A stretch of DNA of 5,621 nt, taken from contig JAEDOJ010000105.1 of the NCBI GenBank assembly GCA_016302015.1, forward strand, positions 1-5,621, read 5' to 3'. Position 1 is the first letter of the stretch. Every line of letters begins with the position of its first letter. Positions 1 through 5,529 of this stretch are shown piece after piece. The notes under the pieces were generated by a model, which had not been told where the DNA came from, made no database searches, and saw nothing but the letters and a program-made list of their open reading frames with translations. Position numbers and translations under genes: made by a program. Source of the DNA: Oscillospiraceae bacterium (GTDB taxonomy: Bacteria > Bacillota_A > Clostridia > Oscillospirales > Oscillospiraceae).

Positions 1-27
1 TGTCCGAAGCGCCGAATCCTCCGGCGG

Positions 28-966
28 CTATTGGAAACAGCCTGTGATATCCATCAGCGGGGAGAATTCATCTTTGGGCAGCTTGTCTGCGCCGTCAAAA
101 ACCTCCGATGTATGCACTGTTTCCAGCTCAAAGCTGCCGTTGATTTCCTGCACGCAGTAATAGACGCTCTCGTCCTTGGGGAAACCGCACACAACAATTC
201 GGCCGGAAAAATCTTCGTCGGTGTAGACGGCGGTGGTTTTGCTGGCCGGCAAGGGCTGGGAGGCAATGATTGCTCCACGCAGGCGGTAAATCAGCGCTTC
301 CATGGGAGGCACCAGTCTTCCACAGTGCAGGGCGGCGCAGAAAAGTCCTATGACGGTTGCCGCTTCCATGATACCCATCAACCCTAAGAGAATCCAATCT
401 GATTTGCTGAATTCCTGAAAGTCCTTGCTGAAAATCCATAGCAAAATCGCCGCCAAAAGGGCAAACATCAAGGCAACGCCGCCAAACACCCACCGAAGCC
501 CTTTCTTTCGCTTCGTTTGCAGCTCAGCCAACTGCTTCCGTATGGACTCAGGCGACGCAGTTTCCGGGCGGAAAAGCTGTCTGCGGATTTCAGCGCACAG
601 CTCCCAGGGATTTTCAAGACCCATGATCACATGGCGTTTCCCGTTTTTCATCAGGATTGTCAGGGTCAGGGGCTTCGCCACCGCAAAGGAAACCTCATCG
701 AGACTGGAATCCAGGCTGCCGAACCAACGATATTTTGCCTGAAGCTCGTTTTCTCCCACATAGACGAACGCTCCGTGATTGTGCAGCAGAAGGGGAATTG
801 GAAGCAGGACGGCAAAAATTCCCATGATCAGGAGAATGACCAGTTCACCGGGAGCTTCCGGGTCTGTGATGGTCAAAAAGACATACATGGCGATGAGAAA
901 GATTCCGCACGGGATCGCCAAACCACAGGCGAATGCGGACTTTTTACGGACAAAAAGACCTTCCAT
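28..966 (-). CDS. Four-helix membrane protein of unknown function, possible PH-like domain, 312 aa
   Basis: I do not recognise this protein. Hydrophobic segments lie at about 11-33, 40-61, 157-179 and 190-214, giving two helical pairs. Between the pairs (about 66-131) is a soluble stretch of short predicted strands, FVYVGENELQAKYRWFG (67-83), a leucine/glutamate segment and NGK-turn strands, ending in a helix. This resembles the bacterial PH-like domains found after helical hairpins, but that is a pattern impression only. Residues 138-157 are charged and helical. The tail after 215 is soluble, beta-rich and acidic, with an HTSEVFDGADKLPKDEF stretch at 285-301. The start has AAGGAAG (974-980) seven bases upstream. 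The gene follows the protease gene after 32 nt with no terminator between, so both are probably one transcript, and it may be a partner or substrate of the protease. The stop is TAG at 28-30, and no terminator is visible in the 27 bases left. Confidence 0.75.
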   Translation of the reverse strand: MEGLFVRKKSAFACGLAIPCGIFLIAMYVFLTITDPEAPGELVILLIMGIFAVLLPIPLLLHNHGAFVYVGENELQAKYRWFGSLDSSLDEVSFAVAKPLTLTILMKNGKRHVIMGLENPWELCAEIRRQLFRPETASPESIRKQLAELQTKRKKGLRWVFGGVALMFALLAAILLWIFSKDFQEFSKSDWILLGLMGIMEAATVIGLFCAALHCGRLVPPMEALIYRLRGAIIASQPLPASKTTAVYTDEDFSGRIVVCGFPKDESVYYCVQEINGSFELETVHTSEVFDGADKLPKDEFSPLMDITGCFQ

Positions 967-998
967 AGAAACACTTCCTTTTTTTCGTTACAAGGGTT

Positions 999-2150
999 TC
1001 AATGATTCTTCTGCCAACATCTTGCCCCTGATATTCCTGCAAGCTCCATCAATTCCCGATCAAGCAGGAGAGTACCCGGGTAGGGATAGGTTTTGCTGAT
1101 TTTTTCGAAAAGCGCCAGGCAGACGTCAGCTTTTAAGGGATTTTTTTCCACAAGCAGTGCGTAGACATATTCTGTGCGGATCACGGAAGGGTTTTTCCCC
1201 ATGGATTTCATAAATTTCTTCTGAGCTGCATCGTACATCTGCTGCAGAACCTGAGGACGGTTCTCCCGGATCATTTCGCAATACATCCGATCGCAGATCA
1301 TGAGACGGCGATGCAGGCCGATGATCCCACTGTCGATGGAAAGAAGGCGGGCCATCAGTTGCTCCGCTTCCCCGAACCGGTGCTGATCCATCAGGCGGTT
1401 GCAGACAGAAACGCCCTGAGTTGCCACCATGCTGTTTTTCATCTCTTCATCGGAGGGAAGGGAAAACCACTCCTCCGGCATATCTCTCAACCTGACGCCC
1501 TTGGCCAACTGCTCGTTTTCCTTCAGTCCACACCAGAACGCATACATGGCATGGCTGCTTTTCCGGATGGAACAGGCGTTATAGCCATCGTTGTTCACGG
1601 TTCCTATGTGCATGGGGATGCCGTTTACAAGCGCCTCGACAACGCCGAGGACTGCCGACACCTGCGAGAAGATGGACAGGTAATTTTCCCGGTCAACGAT
1701 CAGATACACTCCGAAAAACACCGCACTGCTCACCAAATTCATGATACAGCCGCCCAGATTGGACAGCACAACGGGGAACCTCCCGTTTTTTAGCTCCGGG
1801 GGCGCCATCAGGCATTGTCCCCGGGTACCTGCAAGGGAGTACCTCCGAAGGACGAGCCTGCCGTTTTCCTTCAGCAGCATAAAGCTGCCGATCCGGAAAG
1901 AAGTGAATTTGTACCCGGATATCAGGCCAAAAACCAGATGTCCGGCCTCATGGATCACAACCTGAAGGATCAGAGCCAAATACGTCAGGACATACATGAG
2001 GGGCAACGGCAGCAGTCTTTGCCACGGGGGTGCGTCTCTGGGGATGGTGGCCTTGAAAAACCTGATTATCAAAAGGCCGCAAGCAACGCCGGCCAGCAGG
2101 AAGATGCCGTTTACAAGCCACTGCTGCCAGTTGGTATTTTTCTTTTTCAT
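999..2150 (-). CDS. M50 (site-2-protease-like) membrane zinc metalloprotease with C-terminal helical domain, 383 aa
   Basis: A polytopic membrane protein with a zinc-protease core. Hydrophobic segments lie at about 12-31, 48-66, 133-152 and 157-178. VIHEAGHLVFG (65-75) holds the HExxH motif: H67 and H71 as zinc ligands, E68 as the catalytic glutamate, at the end of the second helix as in M50 enzymes. NGIP at 177-180 followed by NNDG (186-189) fits the second M50 motif, with D188 as the likely third zinc ligand. Residues about 205-383 are soluble and helix-rich, possibly TPR-like (DQHRFGEAEQLMARLL at 255-270), and could bind a substrate or partner. No PDZ domain, as in RseP/RasP, is visible. 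S2P-like proteases cut transmembrane segments of regulators or peptides, but the substrate here is unknown. The gene has its own promoter and is followed after 32 nt by a second membrane protein, probably cotranscribed. The family call is good; a specific role cannot be given. Confidence 0.82.
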   Translation of the reverse strand: MKKKNTNWQQWLVNGIFLLAGVACGLLIIRFFKATIPRDAPPWQRLLPLPLMYVLTYLALILQVVIHEAGHLVFGLISGYKFTSFRIGSFMLLKENGRLVLRRYSLAGTRGQCLMAPPELKNGRFPVVLSNLGGCIMNLVSSAVFFGVYLIVDRENYLSIFSQVSAVLGVVEALVNGIPMHIGTVNNDGYNACSIRKSSHAMYAFWCGLKENEQLAKGVRLRDMPEEWFSLPSDEEMKNSMVATQGVSVCNRLMDQHRFGEAEQLMARLLSIDSGIIGLHRRLMICDRMYCEMIRENRPQVLQQMYDAAQKKFMKSMGKNPSVIRTEYVYALLVEKNPLKADVCLALFEKISKTYPYPGTLLLDRELMELAGISGARCWQKNH

Positions 2151-2155
2151 TTCGA

Positions 2156-2165
2156 CCTCTCCTCC
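2156..2165 (-). promoter_or_regulatory. Ribosome binding site deciding the protease start
   Basis: GGAGGAGAGG on the minus strand, ending five bases before the ATG at 2150. A GTG six codons upstream (2168) is in frame, but this Shine-Dalgarno sequence would then lie inside the coding region and nothing similar precedes the GTG. The ATG is therefore preferred. Confidence 0.75.
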
Positions 2166-2174
2166 CACTGGTCA

Positions 2175-2187
2175 TGTCCGCTGGACA
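2175..2187. promoter_or_regulatory. Small dyad in the leader of the protease mRNA
   Basis: TGTCC (2175-2179) and GGACA (2183-2187) form a perfect 5-bp dyad around three bases. It lies roughly 8-20 bases after the predicted transcription start and upstream of the ribosome binding site. It could be a downstream operator or a small 5' stem-loop that stabilises the mRNA. No riboswitch or attenuator architecture is visible in this 45-nt leader. Confidence 0.25.
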
Positions 2188-2196
2188 ATACAGATA

Positions 2197-2208
2197 CTAT
2201 AATTATAG
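2197..2208. promoter_or_regulatory. 12-bp perfect palindrome over the -10 box, possible operator
   Basis: CTATAATTATAG reads the same on both strands and covers the whole TATAAT -10 box. It places a TATAAT on the plus strand too, but no acceptable -35 is found 16-18 bp upstream of that one. A repressor site over the -10 is possible; so is simple AT-rich coincidence. The palindrome is seen directly; the operator role is inference. Confidence 0.3.
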
Positions 2209-2230
2209 CACGCTCCTCCGAGGATTTCAA
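2202..2230 (-). promoter_or_regulatory. Sigma-A (housekeeping) promoter of the protease/membrane-protein unit
   Basis: On the minus strand, TTGAAA (2230-2225) is followed by a 17-bp spacer and a perfect TATAAT (2207-2202). The -35 matches TTGACA at five of six positions. The expected transcription start is near 2195, giving a leader of about 45 nt before the ATG at 2150. The promoter lies directly after the terminator of the preceding operon, so the two transcription units are separated by a compact terminator-promoter element. Dyads overlap its -35 and -10 boxes and are listed separately. Confidence 0.85.
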
Positions 2231-2237
2231 CCGGAGG
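2215..2237. promoter_or_regulatory. Inverted repeat flanking the -35 box, possible operator
   Basis: CCTCCG (2215-2220) and CGGAGG (2232-2237) are perfect 6-bp inverted arms separated by 11 bp that contain the -35 hexamer. Arm centres are 17 bp apart, more than one and a half helical turns. A second dyad shares the inner arm: TCCTC (2214-2218) and GAGGA (2220-2224) around one base. These would suit a dimeric regulator, but no regulator gene is in the window. Confidence 0.3.
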
Positions 2238-2240
2238 CAG

Positions 2241-2276
2241 AAAAAAGTGGATGGGTCTGCTGATCCATCCACTTTT
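2241..2276 (-). terminator. Rho-independent terminator of the vor operon
   Basis: A perfect 12-bp inverted repeat, AAAAGTGGATGG (2243-2254) and CCATCCACTTTT (2265-2276), encloses a 10-base loop. On the minus strand the stem is followed at once by a run of six T (2246-2241), counting the four already paired in the stem. It begins 11 bases after the gamma stop, exactly where the end of the operon transcript is expected. On the plus strand the stem ends in only four T, so termination in that direction would be weaker. Confidence 0.93.
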
Positions 2277-2286
2277 GACAGAATAT

Positions 2287-2823
2287 TTATTGGTCGTAGG
2301 CGATGCCGGCGTTGATGGCCTTCAGGTTGATTTCCAGAAGGTCCGCATGCTTGGCGGAAACCACTTTTTTCAGGGCGGCTTCCACGTTGTCGTGGGAAAT
2401 TGCCTCGCATTCCCGGATCAGCTTCCCGGTCATGACCATATTGGCCAGAGTGGGCGCACCCAGCTCCCGGGCAATTCTGGCGGCGGGAAGATAGAATACG
2501 GAGACATCCGTCCTTCTGACCTTCCGCTCGATCAGGGTGGATTCCACAAAAATCATGCCGCCGGGGACAACGGCGTCCTCATATTTATCCAGAGAGGGGA
2601 GGTTCATGGCAATCAGCACATCCGGTGCGGAGACGATGGGAGAACCAACAGGATCATCGCTGAGAATGACGGAGCAGTTTGCTGTGCCGCCCCGCATTTC
2701 CGGGCCGTAGGAGGGCAGCCAGCTCAGGTGCTTTCCGTCGATCAGTCCCTTATAGGCCAGAACCTTACCGGCAAACAGAACGCCCTGCCCGCCGAAGCCT
2801 GCAATCAAAATCTGTGTGGTCAT
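2287..2823 (-). CDS. vorC: 2-oxoacid:ferredoxin oxidoreductase gamma subunit, 178 aa
   Basis: Gamma subunit of the same complex, belonging to the pyruvate/ketoisovalerate oxidoreductase catalytic-domain family. The N-terminal Rossmann-like glycine motif GFGGQGV spans residues 9-15. The strongly conserved family stretch [15 protein letters not shown] is at 38-52. The C-terminal half, with ALKKVV at 150-155 and [12 protein letters not shown] at 162-173, is the usual helical end that packs on the alpha/beta core. Length is normal for a stand-alone gamma subunit. The start is fixed by a perfect AAAGGAGG (2831-2838) seven bases upstream, inside the end of the beta gene, with the ATGA overlap. It is the last gene of the operon; the terminator begins 11 bases after the stop. 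Gene symbols for this subunit vary between systems (korC, vorC, vorG), so the symbol is provisional while the function is secure. Confidence 0.9.
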   Translation of the reverse strand: MTTQILIAGFGGQGVLFAGKVLAYKGLIDGKHLSWLPSYGPEMRGGTANCSVILSDDPVGSPIVSAPDVLIAMNLPSLDKYEDAVVPGGMIFVESTLIERKVRRTDVSVFYLPAARIARELGAPTLANMVMTGKLIRECEAISHDNVEAALKKVVSAKHADLLEINLKAINAGIAYDQ

Positions 2824-3578
2824 GGATTTGCCTCCTTTGCAGCGGATCTGTCCTTATATGTGCCCAGAGGATAGTAGGGCAGCATTTTCTCCTCTACCCA
2901 TTTCAGCGCCTTGTCCGGAGTCATGCCCCAGTTGGTGGGACAGGAGGAAACCACCTCTACCAGAGAGAAGCCCTTGCCCTCCAACTGATTTCGGAAGGCC
3001 TTTTCAATCACATTTTTGGCGTTTTTCACGTTTTTTACGTTGTTGACCGCAACACGGGCGATGAATTCCGGCCCTTCCAGGGTGGAGAGCATCTCGCAGA
3101 TCCGGATGGGATAGCCTGCGGTGGTCACGTCTCTGCCGTAGGGAGAGGTCTGGGTGACCTGACCCGGCAGGGAGGTGGGGGCCATCTGACCGCCGGTCAT
3201 GCCGTAGATGGCGTTGTTGACGAAAATGACGGTGATATTTTCGTTTCTTGTAGCGGCATGGACGGTTTCCGCCATACCGATGGAGGCGAGGTCGCCGTCG
3301 CCCTGATAGGTAAACACAATTCTGTCCGGCAGAGACCGCTTGATGCCGGTGGCAACGGCGGGGGCTCTGCCATGCGCCGCCTCGATCATATCGCAGGCGA
3401 AGTAATTATAGGCCATGACGGCGCATCCCACAGGAGCCACGCCGATGGTCTGACCCTCGATATCCAGAGCGTCAATGGCTTCGGCCACCAGCCGGTGGAT
3501 AATGCCGTGGGTGCAGCCCGGACAATAATGGAACTCTGCATCCGTCAGGCTCTTCGGTTTTTCAAATACAACAGCCAT
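2820..3578 (-). CDS. vorA: 2-oxoacid:ferredoxin oxidoreductase beta subunit, TPP-binding, 252 aa
   Basis: Catalytic subunit that binds thiamine diphosphate, Mg and one [4Fe-4S] cluster. The TPP/Mg motif is clear: GDGD at 93-96 and, after a 24-residue gap, NN at 121-122, then AIYGMTGGQ (123-131). CPGCTHG (19-25) supplies two cysteines. Together with C52 and C213 (in SSCPTNW) they reproduce the four-cysteine pattern that binds the TPP-proximal cluster in structurally known archaeal 2-oxoacid:ferredoxin oxidoreductases. Length is normal for the KorB/VorA family. The start overlaps the alpha stop (TAATG), with AGGAGG (3588-3593) nine bases upstream. The stop overlaps the gamma start (ATGA). An oddity is a 9-nt tandem repeat giving [11 protein letters not shown] at residues 180-190, in the linker before the last helix/strand region. 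The gene symbol follows the VOR assignment of the alpha subunit; korB would be the generic alternative. Confidence 0.92.
   Translation of the reverse strand: MAVVFEKPKSLTDAEFHYCPGCTHGIIHRLVAEAIDALDIEGQTIGVAPVGCAVMAYNYFACDMIEAAHGRAPAVATGIKRSLPDRIVFTYQGDGDLASIGMAETVHAATRNENITVIFVNNAIYGMTGGQMAPTSLPGQVTQTSPYGRDVTTAGYPIRICEMLSTLEGPEFIARVAVNNVKNVKNAKNVIEKAFRNQLEGKGFSLVEVVSSCPTNWGMTPDKALKWVEEKMLPYYPLGTYKDRSAAKEANP
2831..2838 (-). promoter_or_regulatory. Ribosome binding site of the gamma subunit gene
   Basis: AAAGGAGG on the minus strand, seven bases before the ATG at 2823. It is fully complementary to the 16S anti-Shine-Dalgarno and sits inside the end of the beta coding region. It fixes the gamma start and supports coupled but strong translation of the last gene in the operon. 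Confidence 0.8.
3009..3041 (-). repeat. 9-nt in-frame tandem repeat inside the beta subunit gene
   Basis: Read on the minus strand, this is AACGTAAAA, AACGTGAAA, AACGCCAAA, then AATGTG. That is three near-identical 9-base units and a partial fourth, encoding NVK, NVK, NAK and NV at residues 180-190 of the beta subunit. The frame is preserved. It may be a replication-slippage expansion in a lysine/asparagine-rich linker, or chance codon reuse in a conserved segment. Confidence 0.5.
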
Positions 3579-4639
3579 TACTGATTCCCTCCTGCAACTT
3601 TTTTCACATGGTCAATGATCTGCTCCGGGGTGGGGATCATGCCGCCGGCTCTGCAGCACAGGCTCACGGGACGGAGGCAGTTTTCCGCCAGACGGACATC
3701 CTCAATCATCTGCCCCATGGACAGCTCCACGGAGACAAAGGCCTTCACCCGGGCGGCAGCCTCCGCAATGGGCTGTGTGGGGAAGGGCCAGACGGTAATG
3801 GGACGGATCAGACCGGCCTTGATGCCCTGCTGCCGGAGGACTGCAATGGCATTCTTGGCAACGCGGGCGGCAATGCCGAAGGCCACGATGCAGTATTCCG
3901 CATCCTCCATCATGTAGGTTTCGTAGCGGGCTTCCTTCTCCTCAATTTCCGCATACCGGGCGTAGCGGGCAAAATTGGTCTGCTCCAGAACCTCCGGCAC
4001 CAGATACAGAGAGTTGACAATGTTGTGAGGACGCTTCTTTTCCGTACCGGTGAGCGCCCAGGGCTTCTCCACGGTGGAGACGGAAGGCTCCGGCAGCTCC
4101 ACAGGCTCCATCATCTGACCCATGGTGCCGTCCGCCAGAAGCATGGCGGGCATACGGTACTTGTCCGCCAGTTCAAAGGCCAGAGCGGTGAGGTCTGCCA
4201 TCTCCTGAACGGAGGAGGGGGTCAGGACGATGAGATGGTAGTCACCATGTCCGCCGCCCTTGGTAGCCTGAAAATAGTCGGACTGGGAGGGCTGAATACC
4301 GCCGAGACCGGGACCGCCCCGCTGAACATTGACAATCAGCGCCGGAACATCGGAACCGGCAATGTAGGAGATTCCCTCCTGCTTCAGGGAAACTCCGGGG
4401 GAGGAGGAAGAGGTCATGACCCGCTTGCCTGTGGCGGCAACGCCGTAGACCATATTGATTGCCGCAATCTCACTTTCCGCCTGAAGAAAAACGCCGCCGA
4501 TTTTGGGCATCCGCTTTGCCATATAGGCGGCAAGCTCCGTTTGGGGGGTGATGGGATAACCGAAGTAATGACGGCAGCCGGCACGAATGGCGGCCTCCGC
4601 AATTGCCTCGTTGCCTTTCATGAGAACCTTTTCAGCCAT
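3578..4639 (-). CDS. vorB: 2-oxoisovalerate (branched-chain 2-oxoacid):ferredoxin oxidoreductase alpha subunit VorB, 353 aa
   Basis: Alpha subunit of the cytoplasmic enzyme converting a branched-chain 2-oxoacid plus CoA and oxidised ferredoxin to acyl-CoA, CO2 and reduced ferredoxin. Residues about 8-180 form the pyrimidine-binding TPP domain, with [10 protein letters not shown] at 27-36 and [10 protein letters not shown] at 53-62. It continues into [14 protein letters not shown] (76-89) and a loop with [18 protein letters not shown] at 107-124. A transketolase C-terminal-like domain runs from about 245, with [11 protein letters not shown] at 277-287. The [13 protein letters not shown] loop is typical of the VorB branch; 2-oxoglutarate enzymes usually carry a PSTGxPTKxEQ-type loop here. 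This is the main reason for calling VOR rather than KOR. Length is normal for the family. The Shine-Dalgarno GAGGT (4647-4651) overlaps the stop of the ferredoxin gene. The stop overlaps the beta start by one base (TAATG). Exact substrate preference (Val-, Leu- or Ile-derived) cannot be read from sequence. Confidence 0.92.
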   Translation of the reverse strand: MAEKVLMKGNEAIAEAAIRAGCRHYFGYPITPQTELAAYMAKRMPKIGGVFLQAESEIAAINMVYGVAATGKRVMTSSSSPGVSLKQEGISYIAGSDVPALIVNVQRGGPGLGGIQPSQSDYFQATKGGGHGDYHLIVLTPSSVQEMADLTALAFELADKYRMPAMLLADGTMGQMMEPVELPEPSVSTVEKPWALTGTEKKRPHNIVNSLYLVPEVLEQTNFARYARYAEIEEKEARYETYMMEDAEYCIVAFGIAARVAKNAIAVLRQQGIKAGLIRPITVWPFPTQPIAEAAARVKAFVSVELSMGQMIEDVRLAENCLRPVSLCCRAGGMIPTPEQIIDHVKKVAGGNQ

Positions 4640-4649
4640 GTTCTTTACC

Positions 4650-4856
4650 TCACTTTTCCACAGTGATCACGCAGTCGGGACACATGGTTGCACAGAAGGC
4701 GCAGCTGATGCAGGCGTCCTGATCGGTGATCCCGGCCGGAGAGTGGCCTTTTTTGTTGATCACATCTTTTTCAATTACAAGAATCTGCTTGGGGCAGGCG
4801 GTGACGCAGAGACCGCAGCCCTTGCAGATGTCCACATTAAAGGTTACTTTTGGCAT
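4650..4856 (-). CDS. vorD: 2-oxoacid:ferredoxin oxidoreductase delta subunit, 2x[4Fe-4S] ferredoxin, 68 aa
   Basis: A small ferredoxin-like subunit that passes electrons from the TPP-bearing catalytic core to soluble ferredoxin. Two classical CxxCxxCxxxCP motifs are visible: C11, C14, C17, C21 followed by P22, and C49, C52, C55, C59 followed by P60. They can bind two [4Fe-4S] clusters. The length and the insertion between the motifs (about residues 30-45) fit delta subunits of KOR/VOR-type enzymes rather than a free clostridial 2[4Fe-4S] ferredoxin. An extra cysteine, C62, lies three residues after the last ligand. The start is supported by AAAGGAG (4863-4869) six bases upstream. The gap to the ATPase gene is 16 nt, and the alpha subunit gene follows after 10 nt. 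The order delta-alpha-beta-gamma is the common arrangement for these enzymes in Clostridia. Function is secure; the exact 2-oxoacid is inferred from the alpha subunit and the aminotransferase. Confidence 0.9.
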   Translation of the reverse strand: MPKVTFNVDICKGCGLCVTACPKQILVIEKDVINKKGHSPAGITDQDACISCAFCATMCPDCVITVEK

Positions 4857-4862
4857 AATAAT

Positions 4863-4869
4863 CTCCTTT
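4863..4869 (-). promoter_or_regulatory. Ribosome binding site of the delta subunit gene
   Basis: AAAGGAG on the minus strand, six bases before the ATG at 4856, in the 16-nt gap after the ATPase stop. It confirms the start of the very short ferredoxin gene. Confidence 0.8.
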
Positions 4870-4872
4870 TTA

Positions 4873-5529
4873 TCATACAGGAAAATCCACTGGTCTCTTC
4901 TGAAGGCGAAGGGGGAAGACGCCGGGCAGCGCCTGAGCCACGGACTGCTCCGCCGTGGTCATGGCCAGAGGGAGACCGGTGAGCGACCCAAGCAGCTCCG
5001 CTTCCCGGAAGGTCCGGGAGACGGTCTCCGGGGTGGTTTCAGCCCCCAGATTGGAGTTGTTGATGATGGCGGTGAAGGGAATTCCGCAGGCCTGCTCAAT
5101 CTCCACCATGACCTCTGCCGCCTCCCGCGCCGTGGGGGTCAGGGGGCGGTAGAAGTTTGCCACATAGTACATCTCAAAGTTCTGCTCCTCCAGAATCGCC
5201 GGGGCGTACCGACCCAGGGCAAGGGCGCCCCGGTCATCGCCGCCGATGTCCAGCACGGCGTACCGGCTTCGATCCTGCACCAGCGCATAGGCGCCTGAGG
5301 GCAAAGAGGGAAGATCCACGGAGGTGTTGGCAAAGGGAAGGGAGATGATCCGAACCCCCGCCTGCCGCAGCTCCTCCTCGCTGTCCTTGGTGCGGAAATA
5401 GGGATTGACAATGTCCAGATCCCCGATGGTCACAGGCAGACCAAGAGAATTTAAATAAAGGGCATAATTCACGGCAATGTTGGTTTTTCCGCTGCCGTAA
5501 TGTCCGCAGAAGAGGGAAAGGCGCTTCAT
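4873..5529 (-). CDS. ParA/MinD-like P-loop ATPase of unknown role, 218 aa
   Basis: This is a cytoplasmic SIMIBI-class P-loop NTPase of CobQ/MinD/ParA type. The Walker A motif GHYGSGKT spans residues 9-16. A second conserved stretch, DLDIVNPYFRT (37-47), follows the second beta strand. The Walker B-like strand AVLDIGGDD is at 91-99 and NNSNLG (157-162) fits a nucleotide-base-binding loop. There is no membrane segment and no DNA-binding domain. The signature lysine of true ParA/MinD (KGGxGKT) is absent, as H10-Y11 occupies that region. There is also no CxxC pair like that of Mrp/ApbC Fe-S carriers; the only cysteines are C8 and C148. The start overlaps the aminotransferase stop (ATGA) with only a weak AAGG just upstream, so it is probably translated by coupling. 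Its place between the aminotransferase and the oxidoreductase suggests a role in maturation or regulation of that pathway. This is inference; the substrate is unknown and a plasmid-partition role is unlikely. Confidence 0.8.
   Translation of the reverse strand: MKRLSLFCGHYGSGKTNIAVNYALYLNSLGLPVTIGDLDIVNPYFRTKDSEEELRQAGVRIISLPFANTSVDLPSLPSGAYALVQDRSRYAVLDIGGDDRGALALGRYAPAILEEQNFEMYYVANFYRPLTPTAREAAEVMVEIEQACGIPFTAIINNSNLGAETTPETVSRTFREAELLGSLTGLPLAMTTAEQSVAQALPGVFPLRLQKRPVDFPV

Noticed and set aside
10..26. Hairpin CGCCG/CGGCG after the last gene, as a terminator
   Set aside because: The stem has only 5 bp with a 7-base loop and no T run follows on the minus strand before the window ends, so it does not qualify as a terminator.
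999..2168. GTG start six codons upstream for the protease
   Set aside because: The only good Shine-Dalgarno sequence (2156-2165) lies between the GTG and the ATG at 2150, so it serves the ATG.
2198..2203. Plus-strand promoter using the TATAAT inside the 12-bp palindrome
   Set aside because: No hexamer resembling TTGACA lies 16-18 bp upstream on the plus strand, and no plus-strand gene follows.
2147..2410. 87-codon minus-strand reading frame across the vor terminator
   Set aside because: It overlaps the gamma gene, runs through the terminator stem and the promoter, and has no Shine-Dalgarno sequence or protein features.
2679..3584. 301-codon plus-strand reading frame opposite the beta and gamma genes
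   Set aside because: Its composition is typical of an antisense shadow; it spans two real, well-matched genes and has no recognisable motif.
2820..4639. Assignment as 2-oxoglutarate:ferredoxin oxidoreductase (KorAB)
   Set aside because: The alpha subunit has the [13 protein letters not shown] loop of the VorB branch rather than a PSTGxPTK-type loop, and the operon carries a branched-chain aminotransferase tail. KOR is kept only as a less likely alternative.
3608..4666. 352-codon plus-strand reading frame opposite the alpha subunit gene
   Set aside because: It mirrors the vorB gene on the other strand. Its translation is rich in His/Gly/Gln without domains, and there is no ribosome binding site. 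The minus-strand protein matches a known family over its full length.
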